Source: Megalonaias nervosa
Lineage: Eukaryota > Mollusca > Bivalvia > Unionida > Unionidae
Reading direction: 5' to 3'
Length of the DNA stretch: 64,000 nucleotides
Assembly (NCBI GenBank): GCA_016617855.1
Contig: JAECUM010010977.1
Location: 62,001 to 126,000, forward strand
Below, one piece after another: positions 38,420-47,816 of this stretch. The notes under the pieces were generated by a model. It made no database searches, was not told the DNA's origin, and saw only the letters and a program-made list of their open reading frames with translations. Made by a program: the position numbers and the translations under genes. Every line of letters starts with the position of its first letter. Position 1 is the first letter of the stretch.

Positions 38420-38745
38420 AGTTACATATAAACTTTAACTCTAGGACAGCACAGTTACATATAAACTTATCTTAAGGACAATACTACGGGCCTTCTCTAC
38501 GTTCAACAGAAATTTTTGCACACTCCCCCATCATAATCACCCAGGGAGTGCAAAATTGCACCCACCATGTGACATGGTGGGAAAGTGTACAAATTTTCTA
38601 TTGAAACAATAGACGGGCTAGCTCACGCCCAATAAATAATAAATTTTGGCATCAAATCGCCTTTCGCCCGACAATTGCCGGTCACGAGAATCGAACCACG
38701 GACTTCGAGCATGAAAATCCAACGCGTTAGCAATCGGCCACCGGA
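38420..38745 (-). repeat. tRNA-derived SINE-like insertion in element 1
   Basis: On the minus strand 38745-38676 folds like a tRNA: A box TGGCCGATTGCTAACGCG, B box GGTTCGATTC, and CCGGT/ACCGG closing an acceptor-like stem. The anticodon arm is degenerate. A unique body follows to about 38420, including the palindromic CCACCATGTCACATGGTGG. This looks like a SINE and not a tRNA gene; its ends are approximate. Confidence 0.5.
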
Positions 38746-38854
38746 ATTCATTACATATATATGTTGAAAATGTTATTATATAGTTCCCAAACAGCATTCA
38801 TTTTCCGATTTTAAAAAAACACGTAATTTTACATTATATTATTTAATTCTGAAA

Positions 38855-39111
38855 TAATTATTGTAAATAGAGAAAAAACATAATTTTTGATTTTATGTTG
38901 TACAGAAAAACGAATATTCTAATGCTAGGCTGAAACTATATAAGATCGCCGTTTTTAATTGATACTAACGAGTGGACTGAATGAAATACACAGATGTTAT
39001 ATATATATAAATCAAAGCTAAATTAAAAGATCTAATTCTGAAAACATTATTGTAAATAGAAAAAAAACATAATTTTTGATTTTATGTTGTACAGAAAAAC
39101 TAAATCCTAAT
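38855..39111. repeat. direct repeat pair, ~80 bp
   Basis: ATAATTTTTGATTTTATGTTG and GTACAGAAAAAC with flanks occur at 38855-38933 and 39031-39111, separated by ~100 bp. Confidence 0.8.
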
Positions 39112-39457
39112 GCTTCCCTGAGTTACGAACAACACAATTATCTTTAACAGAAGATCGGCCGTTGCCAAGGATACTGCCTGAATGGCGCATTACTGCAGAA
39201 AAATAATCAATATACTCTGTGTTACGCAGTTAGACTTAAGGGAGAATCTGTAGTAAATATGTTATATCCGTAGGACGAATTTCTAGTTATTTTAACAAAT
39301 ACAGAAATGATACCAGGATTTATAAGTCTTAAAATACTATCAGATTTACAAAATCTATTATATTTCATTAGCAAAATAATACGAAACAGTATATAATGCT
39401 ATAGTTCATTGGAACAGTATTATCTCCCTTTTTAAAAATCAGATATGGTATACAGAG

Positions 39458-39853
39458 TTATATTTCTTGACCAACACATAATGTTTCAACGTTTGATATT
39501 AGGTAAAGCGTGCTATCATGATTATATAGATAGAATTTAATTCTACCAGATACTTTACGGCGACATTCAAATAGTTCTTTCATCGCTATCTTACTGTGAA
39601 GATACTTACTACCTTTTACGTAAACCTTCGACCTATCTAGGTCTATGTTGATTTTTGTATACTGGCATTGACTGATTGGATTATGTAAATTGTTATATTT
39701 TAATGCAAGCTCGTCTCGTAAACTTTCGAGATAACTAAAGTATTTGCTGTCATCTGATTTGATAAGGGAGAGTTTGATTCTGTCAAATTTACTAAAACAA
39801 ATACCTGAAATTTCATCGTTAAATTCAAATGATAATTGTTGGTTATTAACCAT
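39458..39853 (-). CDS. uncharacterised 131-aa protein of element 1
   Basis: Intact frame downstream of PolB on the same strand, 61 bp after it. The protein is soluble-looking and mixed alpha/beta by composition (SFEFNDEISG, LRDELALKYNNL, RRKVSGRIKFYLYNHD), with no transmembrane segment or signal peptide and no motif I recognise. Its survival beside a badly broken PolB, and its position as the last gene before the TIR, are notable. The start ATG follows an A/T-rich leader. Confidence 0.6.
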   Translation of the reverse strand: MVNNQQLSFEFNDEISGICFSKFDRIKLSLIKSDDSKYFSYLESLRDELALKYNNLHNPISQCQYTKINIDLDRSKVYVKGSKYLHSKIAMKELFECRRKVSGRIKFYLYNHDSTLYLISNVETLCVGQEI

Positions 39854-39914
39854 TATTTTTTTTTTATTTTGCTGTTAACTCCATCTGCTAATGTTAAATT
39901 TTTAAACATTATTT

Positions 39915-42900
39915 CTAATGTTTAGAGAAAATTATTTTATAATGTCCAAGCGCTAGTGTGTTAATTCCGTCACTGCAATATATTTTATCATCAAAATTAC
40001 TTAGTCCACGTTTTATGATCATATCAGTTTCAAGTTTATGATGGTTTGTTCTTATGACATTAGTTTTGATAAAACTGATGCTATTGTTTAGCGCTGCTTT
40101 AAAATCGTCAAAATTCATCATCTTTTTCACATATCCTCGAGGAATACCTTTTGCTTTCTTTGTAAGTTTATTGTCATCTAATATGACAGCGTACATTTTG
40201 CTCTTTAGTCCAACAAATTCCCTAACTGGCACAAACATAAACTCATCTTTCATTTTTCCAATAATTTTTTTGTTCGTATTATCTTGAAATCCACTATATG
40301 CTGGATAATCTGATAAATCGAACAGATTTTTATTATTGTAAATATCCTGATAGACATCTTCACATTTTATGTAATAAACTAGCTAGTCCGTATCAGTAAA
40401 TAGCAACTCCGAATCTGGCCACTGCTTTTATGTAAAATTATAGTGAAAATCGTACATCAGCCACTTCGATATATCAAGTACAGCTGCACCAACATATATA
40501 GGTTTATTTAACTTTAAATTTGTCTTTCGTCGCTGTATTGCAACAAGATTTTCATTAAATATTTTCATACTAACAAAACCATCATCGTTAACTAATTTAT
40601 TTCTGCGACTAATATCATTGACAATTTCTATAGAGACCCTCTTTCGAATGTTCTCCATCGTCTTACCGAACACCGAGTTCTTCATTAGCTTGAAAAAGTT
40701 TTTCTCAAATTCGGTTCTAGCCACAGCACCACGTTTTGTATTTAGATCAATATAATTTACCATCCACTTCGACTCATTAAACTTTAACACACGATGTACC
40801 TTTCTCAGAATTAGTCCAGCATCTACTGCTTGTTTTAAATTTTTGTAGTGCATAACATAATTTCTTTTATCCAACAAATTTGGAACTAACTTATTAACAA
40901 TGGAATTTTTTTCTGTCGTCGTTGCTTGTTGTTCAGGCGATAATAAACTATAATTAATCATCATTGACTCTGCGCAAAACGGGTAGTCGTTCTGTAGATC
41001 GTGTAGCCAACTAGGATAATCTAGATCAACTTCAACAAAATATGAGATATCTGAAAAATCGATATTAATTTTTCCAGGCAAATCTTTTTCAGTTTCTCTA
41101 AGAAATTGATCTGGAGTTATCCAATGAAACCCACTGTGTGGCATTGGCTCTGACATGGCCCAGCCATACAAATTCACACAATCTAGATAAATAATATGAT
41201 TAGATGGAAGATTTTTATCATAATTTTTTAAGTACTTGTTATTAGCAGCTGCATATTTTTTTGTTATAACGCTAATTCCGCCACTGATACCTTTTTCAAT
41301 GAAGTTAAACATATCGACATCTGTTAAAAGATCTAGTTCTATTTTGCTCGTTTTTAGTAGAGCGTCCCAAGATAATCCTGGAGCAGAATAATACAAACAG
41401 GGGTCTAATCCATAATTTGTATGACTAACCTGACAAAAACTCTCAAAAACATCTGCAAGCAATAAAACATCTGTTTTCAAATATGGATCATGATAATCAC
41501 CAAATGTTTTACAACTAAATTTATTCCAAATATCTTGCGCATATTTATATTCGTCATCTGTGATATTTTCATTTTTAAGTTGCGAGTAAAATTTATCTTT
41601 GCTAGGTAGAGAAGTTTCATCAAATCTGCTCCAATCGTCGAGATACTCGTAAGGAAATATACCTTTTTTTTGTACGATCGATATAGTTTTCACCGAAGCA
41701 ACTTTTTAGGTTAGCGAAATCGCTGCAACCTTTGACAGGCTCATCTAATGATGCCGCCATAAATTGCAGAGTGTCAATAAAACGTAATTTACCGAGCGTC
41801 ACCGACATATACTTTTCAAAATTATTTGGAATACATTTTGTTACGTTATTTAATTTTAGTTTAGATTTAATTTCCTCATCACCAAATGCTTCAACGATGA
41901 TATGACTATCATAGCCACGAAAGTTATGTAAAACTACGGGAATAAAATCTGGAGCAGGAAATTTTAAATTGCAACCGTTATGAGCTGCTCTACGATATTG
42001 GCCGGTCAAATGACAATGATCTCGCACCTTATCACGTGCTCCGTTAGAATCCACCAGCAACTTTTCACAAATATGACAATCAACTGCTTTATCAAAATCG
42101 AGTTGCTGTTTAGACGTTATTTTTATTGGAGCTGTTTTAAGTAATCTGTTAGAAATTTAATTAACTTCGTCTATTAAATTTTTTAATAGCCATACGGCAG
42201 GATTTTCACCTCTATATAACTTTATCGGAGTTGAAAATTTATCGTTAGCGCAACAAACTACTTTATAAGCTACTCCGCAAGGAATATGCTGTTGTATTTC
42301 TCTAGTACTGGATTTATTCGGATTATTTTCTGCTCCAACCACTGGAACGAGTAGACACTCGAAATCAGCGTAAATAACAAAAGGAATATTTAGTTTATGA
42401 TTATAATTTTTAAATTTTAATATTTTTTCTTTTTCGCTTGGCATACTTATTCTTTGAGCATTGACACAGTATTTGAGATGCTCCTGTAGTCTTCCATCGC
42501 TAGAAAAACCGTGCAAACATCTATAGCAGAAATATTTTTTATTTTTATTTTTACTGTACTGTTTGCCAACTAGGCCGTTAAAGTTTTTTGTCCAGCAATA
42601 ATGTCCTCGATAAAATAATAAATTTATTGTATTTTGCGTAGCATTTTCTGAGATATATCTCAGGAAAATTTTTTCTTTCTCATCTAGTCCGAAAACGTTT
42701 ACTGAGATATTGTTTTGTTTTTCAAGCTTTGGTATATGATTTTCTGCTACTGGAAAAGTTATTCCTAAAAAATTTAATTCGTCCTCGTGCGGAAAATATT
42801 TGTTAACGCGATCAGCATTTTTTTCTTTTGGAAACATCGCAGAAAGAATAGACCATTGAAAACATTTGTCATCATCGTTTTTGACATTTATTCAGCATTT

Positions 42901-43430
42901 TTTGTTTTTAATTTTTTGAGGGAGATCGACGTAGCCAGCGATATTAACGCCGCTGCCGTGAAGTACGTTATATTTTGCTGTGTGAAATAAAACTTCTTTT
43001 ATTATTTCAACTTTCCAACCGGATCCTGACGAAGTAAATTCTTCTAATATTTTGTTTATTTCTTGATGTATTTCATCGGCAACCACGGCAATGTTTGTTC
43101 CAGTTAATATTTTTCTAGATTTTGCTGTTAAATATGGTTCCGAAATTTAGCTGTCAAAACTTTTGTTTCAAAAATTACATCAAGTACATCCTCAACTGCG
43201 TGTAACTTTGATAAAATCGTATGATATTGGACTATAAGTTTGATACTTTTATGAACAGCAAGTTCTCCTGATATAACAGGTTGTAAAAGATGAAATAAAT
43301 TTGTGGAGCTAAAATTTGCTAAAATTTTTTGATCATCAAGTTTGTAACTGTTATCGTAACCAGAAAATGCTGAAGCAATTTTTTCTTATTTGAAAATGTT
43401 CTTTTTAGCAATATCTCGCAATTTTAACAT
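39915..43430 (-). pseudogene. protein-primed family B DNA polymerase of element 1
   Basis: About 1170 codons from ATG 43430. In order: N-terminal region; a zinc-finger-like CYRCLHGFSSDGRLQEHLKYC segment (~42540-42480); exonuclease motif I (YADFECLL); an HNH/zinc-type insert (CHICEKLL, HCHLTGQYR); exonuclease II (HNFRGYDSH); exonuclease III (YHDPYLKTD); polymerase motif A (YLDCVNLYGWAM); motif B (KNSVFGKTMEN); and motif C (LLFTDTD). This is the typical Polinton enzyme that replicates the element. Breaks: TAA 43386-43388, a frameshift near 43145, TGA 42892-42894, TAA 42157-42159, a frameshift in an A8 run at 41664-41671, TAA 40428-40430, and TAG 40383-40385 directly after motif C. It is non-functional. 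Confidence 0.92.
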
Positions 43431-43509
43431 TATATATATAATAATATTTTTATATTTAATTGAATTTTTTAAGATTTTTAATTAGAGATATGAAAAACCT
43501 TATAGTATA

Positions 43510-44331
43510 ATGACAGAAATTTTTAGATATATCGAAATGACGGCGGAAGAGCAAGAAACTTATCATGTACATCCGATGTACAACTTTTATGCTGCAAATA
43601 TTTTAGGTTCTGTTATTAATATAGAATCTAAAAAATCTATCGGCATATCAACACCAGCTGGAATATTAATTTCAGTAAAATGCGATGATGTAGAAAGAAT
43701 TAAAATGTTTCGAAAAGATTTTATTTATACTTTGTTTTGCGGCGATATTCCAGAAGGACAACGAGTATACAGAGCAAATGGCGCAGTTGCTGATGATAAT
43801 ATTGAAAATTTATCATTACAAAATGAATTTCAAACTCATCCAAGATTTGATTTATATGAGGCAAATGATAAAGGAATTATTCGACATATAAAAACAAAAA
43901 AAGATATTGGAAATTTACATGATGCTGGTTATTTACGTATAAATGTTAGAGGAACTAAATCTAACCAAGTTGGTTATTATAATCACCGTTTTCTGTTTGA
44001 AACTTTTAATGGTGGTATTGCAAATAATTTAGTTATCGACCATATAAATAAAATTAAGACCGATAATCGTTTAGAAAATTTAGATCTGGTAACATCAAAA
44101 GAAAATAGTAGAAGAGGAGATGCTGGTAGTAATAACTTTAAAAATCTGGCTAAACAAATAATTTCAATAAATCTAGAAACTGATGAAGAAATGAAATTTA
44201 AATCAATAACAGCTGCTGCAAACCACCTTAAAATTAATCCAAGTGTAGTGAAAAGAGTAGCTGATGGCAGAACTAAATCAGCAACGTCGATGTTGACATT
44301 TGATAGATTTATCTTTAGATACGATAACTAA
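43510..44331 (+). CDS. HNH endonuclease, NUMOD-type
   Basis: An intact 273-aa gene on the strand opposite to its neighbours. The C-terminal half has an HNH nuclease core (YYNHRFLFETFNG, then VIDHINKIKTDNRLENLDLV and SKENSRRG), followed by a NUMOD1/HTH-like DNA-binding segment (FKSITAAANHLKINPSVV). The N-terminal half resembles a second, worn HNH repeat (HPMYNFYAANILGS, NIENLSL). Such proteins cut specific DNA sites and spread as homing or free-standing endonucleases in phages and large DNA viruses. It sits between PolB and a small minus-strand gene, overlapping the latter by 17 bp. Confidence 0.8.
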   Translation: MTEIFRYIEMTAEEQETYHVHPMYNFYAANILGSVINIESKKSIGISTPAGILISVKCDDVERIKMFRKDFIYTLFCGDIPEGQRVYRANGAVADDNIENLSLQNEFQTHPRFDLYEANDKGIIRHIKTKKDIGNLHDAGYLRINVRGTKSNQVGYYNHRFLFETFNGGIANNLVIDHINKIKTDNRLENLDLVTSKENSRRGDAGSNNFKNLAKQIISINLETDEEMKFKSITAAANHLKINPSVVKRVADGRTKSATSMLTFDRFIFRYDN

Positions 44332-44596
44332 TAATATTTTCCAGATCATTCCGAGAAAGACAATTATGACCAAATTCCATAACATCATCGCGATTAAATC
44401 GTAACGTCATCATTTTATTTGTATCAAGTTTTATTTTGTCAGCTGCTGTTAATAAAAATTTGTCAGAATCGCCTAATGTTATCATAACATCAACAAAATA
44501 AAAATTATATCCAAACAAACAAGCTCGAATTGCTTCAGCTAGTTCTTTGTGATTTAATATATTAATTCGCTGATGATATTTTATTTCTCCGAACAT
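44315..44596 (-). CDS. uncharacterised 93-aa protein of element 1
   Basis: Intact small minus-strand frame, mixed charge, no membrane segment (MFGEIKYHQRINILNHKELA, MMTLRFNRDDVMEFGHN). It overlaps the end of the HNH gene tail to tail. I recognise no family. Confidence 0.5.
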   Translation of the reverse strand: MFGEIKYHQRINILNHKELAEAIRACLFGYNFYFVDVMITLGDSDKFLLTAADKIKLDTNKMMTLRFNRDDVMEFGHNCLSRNDLENIISYRI

Positions 44597-44599
44597 CTT

Positions 44600-45093
44600 A
44601 TTATTTATTAATTAGACAAAAGATTATTGTAATACTGAACTTAATTGAGAGACTGGCTGAGCTATATTCGGGAGATTTTGTTTCAGTTTCAAATTTTACA
44701 TCAGAAAATATTACTAATGACAGATTTGCTGATAATACTGAAAAAGATATTTTGTATAACCACGACGACGACGAAGATGATGTTGTCGTTAGTAAAAAAT
44801 TATCTAAGCAGACCAACAACTGGACGATATAATGTTAAGTACCATATTGCTTAAAAAAATATTAAAATTTAATTTTACTGTTGCCCAGCATCAAATATTT
44901 TGGCAACTTATAAAACCCTTTTTAAACGTAAAAATAGCTGGACAACAAAGAAATATAAAATACGATTTTATTTTTGTTAAAATATTTAATTTAATGTCAA
45001 TGGACGGTGCGAGAAAATTACATTTAATTTCTTTATGCAAACCGGTAAAATGTAAGTCAGTACTAATAAAATATGAGGAAAGTTATAATAATA
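44600..45093. other. unassigned stretch in element 1
   Basis: Between the 93-aa gene and the integrase. A plus-strand frame from about 44640 to 44832 encodes an acidic product (GDFVSVSNFTSENI, HDDDEDDVVVSKK), and another plus-strand frame follows to 45167. It may be a broken gene convergent with the integrase. I could not choose between this and chance. Confidence 0.3.
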
Positions 45094-46080
45094 TTATTCT
45101 GTCGATGAAATCGCAGTCGATGATATCGCAGTCGATGAAATTGACTTACTTGGTACCCAACTATTAAATTTATCGCTATACCCTCGCCATTTAACTAAAC
45201 TTTTGTTGCCGCGCTTTTTAATAACTTTTTCAATAACAAATACATCTTGTTCTGTTTTCTGAAGTTCTTGCTCATAAAAACTGCCAGTTATAGGCTCACC
45301 TAATAAATTTTTTAACGAGTATGTAACCGGTATTGTTAAAAGTGCTTTATCAACAACAAATACTTCTTCGCTCCAGTTGTCAGTATAACCTTTTTCAAAT
45401 GTTTTTTTCGTCAAAGAAATTCTAACTTTATCGCCAACTTTAAATTTATGTCGTCGTTACATGTTTTCGTTTGCTAATATTGGATTTGAAATCGCGTACT
45501 TTGGCGACAGTTTAGTGGTTCGATGTTTTGTGTTATTATATTCGTCAACAATTTTCTGTAAATTGTCAATATATTTATTCGTATTTTTAGCTGTCAAATA
45601 CTTGTGGATTTTTTCGTTTAGCGTAAGATTAAATCTTTCGACAATGACACTTTTTCCCTCATTTCCTGTAACATATTTTTTAATGTTATTTTGCTCTAAA
45701 AACTGTTCACATTTTTTATTAAAAAACTCCGCTCCATGATCAGTCCAGATTCTATTTGGTTTTCTTTCTGTGTTAACAACAATTTGTTTGAACGTATCAG
45801 TCATCGATGTCCCTGTTTTATCCGAAACGGGTATACTAAACGCGTATTTGCTAAAAACATCTACAACATTAAAAAATATCTCTTTGGAGCGCCATCAGCG
45901 CCGACGTTATATTCAGCTAGATTTGAAACATCAACTAAGTCTATCGCCCAGATATCATCAACGGCATTTGCGACAACTTTACGTCGCGGAAACTTTTTTT
46001 TTAGGTCTGTGTAGCTCAGTTGCAAGATCATCATATAATTCTCTACCGAGACCAAGTTTATATTTTGCTCCAATAAAACC
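45094..46080 (-). pseudogene. Polinton integrase (DDE, rve) with chromodomain
   Basis: Retroviral-type integrase that would insert the element. Seen in order: KYKLGLGREL near 46065; FPRRKVVANAVDDIWAIDLVD with the first catalytic Asp (~45960); VVDVFSKYAFSIP; TDHGAEF with the second Asp (~45745); VIVERFN with the catalytic Glu (~45640); then GSFYEQELQKTEQDVF and a chromodomain-like VKWRGYSDKFNSWVP near 45170. Breaks: a frameshift in an A9 run (45994-46002), a frameshift in a T run near 45885, and TAA at 45457-45459. A short repeat (SSTAISSTAISST) forms the C-terminus. Confidence 0.9.
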
Positions 46081-46491
46081 CTAGACCAGCCTTCGCTCAA
46101 CACGTTCTCGCATATTTACAGATTTCATATCACGAAGATCGTCTAACATTCCTTTATCGCAGCTGTGTTTATTTTGTTCGCTGTCTGGAAGTTCAATATC
46201 TCTGTAGCAGATATCATAGCGCATTGCTATTGCGTCAACTTGATTGTAAGGTTCTTGTCCTGGCAGCGGATTATCGTTTTCGTCAAGTTGTTTATCAAGA
46301 GGATTATAAGGTCCAGTGTATTTATGGCCTGGCAATGTCCAACCGCCTTTTGGTTTCGGCAATTTTCCAATAAATTTATGTATATCTATACCTGTTCCAA
46401 TTATTTCTCTGTTTTAGCATTTCTGACAATATGTAACAATTTTATTTTGCTCGAGGCATAAATCTCTATCGCAATCGCAGTCGCATGTCAT
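46081..46491 (-). pseudogene. phospholipase A2-like domain, Polinton/parvovirus type
   Basis: Begins MTCDCDCDRDLC (ATG 46491) with a cysteine-rich zinc-ribbon-like head, has TAA at 46414-46416, then a viral PLA2-like domain: calcium-loop-like HKYTGPYNPLDKQL and active-site helix AMRYDICYRD. In the family the active-site helix reads HD; here His is replaced by Tyr, so catalysis is doubtful. In parvoviruses this fold breaches endosomal membranes. The frame ends at TAG 46081-46083, but the next codons in the same frame are integrase N-terminal sequence, so a PLA2-integrase fusion before the stop arose is plausible. Confidence 0.7.
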
Positions 46492-46498
46492 TATTTAT

Positions 46499-46702
46499 TT
46501 AGTCGTCTACTAAAATAATCTCCCTGACAACGTCAGGAGGGTAACCCGCTCCGGACAACTTTGTTTTTGGTAAAAACATACTTTTTTTTCTTCCGCAGAT
46601 TGCACAAATACTTTTCAGCATTATTCTATTATTTTTTGTTTTTTCTGTTTTTTCGTCTTTATTTTCTGTTTTAGTTTTACACTTAAGACAATATGTTCAC
46701 AT
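46499..46702 (-). pseudogene. DUF5679-like zinc ribbon protein
   Basis: A 67-residue frame with a two-knuckle zinc ribbon (YCLKC, then CAICGRKKS) joined by TKNNRIMLKS, which matches the DUF5679 pattern common in large DNA viruses and some animal virus relics. The only ATG in place (46700-46702) is followed at once by TGA, so either the second codon mutated or translation begins elsewhere. Too short to have been listed by length. It lies between the PLA2 gene (7 bp away) and the protease. Confidence 0.65.
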
Positions 46703-46717
46703 TGTTATATTTGTAAT

Positions 46718-47373
46718 TTAGATAAAATTTAATGCAATCTCATCATTAGCGTGAGAAGGTTGTTTGTCAAATTGCAAAATAAACTTTAAAAATTCTGGAT
46801 TTTTGGTCATCTGTTTAATGAACATTACGCAATAATATCCACAAGCGGAAGTTCCAACTGATTGAATTTGATTAGACGAATAATTTATTATTTTCACATC
46901 TTGCATAATGCTCATATACTTTTTACTGCGTCACTTGGTGGAATTCCGAACGAGTCAAAATAATTGTTATCATAAACAGCTACCCAATGTGTGCCAGATC
47001 CGTCGTTAAAATCTTGTATATTTATAACACACGAACCTGGAGACGTTAGCGATGGAATCGCCATAAGTTGATCTTTAGAATAAACTCCACTGAAATTTTT
47101 TACATTTTTTAGTTTATCAAGTATATCAAAATTACTTAAAGCAGATTTTATCTCCTTGTTCCTGGCAACATTAGTCCTCGTCCTACTCCTAACAGATTTG
47201 GCAATAGACTTCCTGCCAATCCCGCTAGTAACGGGGCTATTGGAATAAATCCCCCTTTTCGCCTCTGTCGTGTCTTTTTTTTCGTCGTTGTCTTTTTTCG
47301 TCGGTGTCTTTTTTTTCGGTGTCTTTTTTTTCGTCGTTGTCTTTCTTTTCGTCGTTGTTTTTCTTTTAGGCAT
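46718..47373 (-). pseudogene. adenovirus-type cysteine protease of element 1
   Basis: The maturation protease (Ulp1/adenain fold) that trims capsid precursors. Catalytic His is in SGTHWVAVYD, Asp in YFDSFG, and Cys in SACGYYC. It is preceded by an unusual ~35-residue Lys/Thr-rich tail (TTTKRKTTTKKKTPKKK) that looks like a nuclear-localisation or nucleic-acid-binding extension, and by a spacer (GIYSNSPVTSGIGRKS). A frameshift in an A-run near 46918-46924 separates the His/Asp part (to 46912) from the Cys part (46915-46718). Confidence 0.88.
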
Positions 47374-47398
47374 TATATTTATCCATCATATAAAATTG

Positions 47399-47797
47399 TT
47401 ACCGTTGATCTCGTACGAAAATTTTCTTTATACCACTACCTTCAACTGCCTTTTTCGTTGCGCCAGATACTGCTCCAGACGCTGCTGCTAATCCTAATGT
47501 ACCTAACACTGGCAAAAGTTTTGGTATTAACGTTCTGGCTATTACAGATAATGCCGGACCGAAGAAACTGCCGTGTTTTCCCATTGCAGTTATTTGTGCA
47601 GCGCTTAAATTTAAAACAAAAGGTTTTTTTGCATCGTATTTATTTACTTGTTTTTTGGTTAACATTAATTTTGTTAAAGTACCCGCTGCGTTATGGTTGA
47701 TCTTTAATGATACTTGCCTCTGTTTTGCAACAGCAGCTGCTAACTTTTTAACTTGACCATCAGTCAAATATATTTCTTTTACAATATATTTTGTCAT
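47399..47797 (-). CDS. PX-like hydrophobic virion peptide of element 1
   Basis: An intact 132-aa protein with two short LT..Q / KPFVLNLSAAQI repeats, a long hydrophobic Ala/Gly/Leu-rich helix (ALSVIARTLIPKLLPVLGTL, then AAASGAVSGATK) and a basic end. This pattern marks the Polinton/adintovirus PX protein, compared by others with adenovirus pX core peptide. It sits between protease and major capsid genes and would be a protease substrate. Element 2 has a shorter counterpart at 57853. Confidence 0.75.
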   Translation of the reverse strand: MTKYIVKEIYLTDGQVKKLAAAVAKQRQVSLKINHNAAGTLTKLMLTKKQVNKYDAKKPFVLNLSAAQITAMGKHGSFFGPALSVIARTLIPKLLPVLGTLGLAAASGAVSGATKKAVEGSGIKKIFVRDQR

Positions 47798-47816
47798 CTT
47801 ATATAACGATTACAGA

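Larger units (their letters stand above)
38040..39450. other. element 1 subterminal non-coding region with repeats
   Basis: No gene recognised. It contains short repeats (ACATATGATTATGATTATAT at 38045-38105; GGACAGCACAGTTACATATA twice at about 38410-38470), a tRNA-like SINE head (38676-38745) and an ~80-bp direct repeat pair (38855-38933 and 39031-39111). Polintons often have such non-coding DNA between TIR and first gene. Confidence 0.6.

Noticed and set aside
38676..38745. A functional tRNA gene
   Set aside because: The anticodon stem does not pair properly and a SINE-like body follows.
44640..45167. A plus-strand gene convergent with the integrase
   Set aside because: Two short frames in different phases without family resemblance, partly over the integrase chromodomain; kept only as an unassigned stretch.
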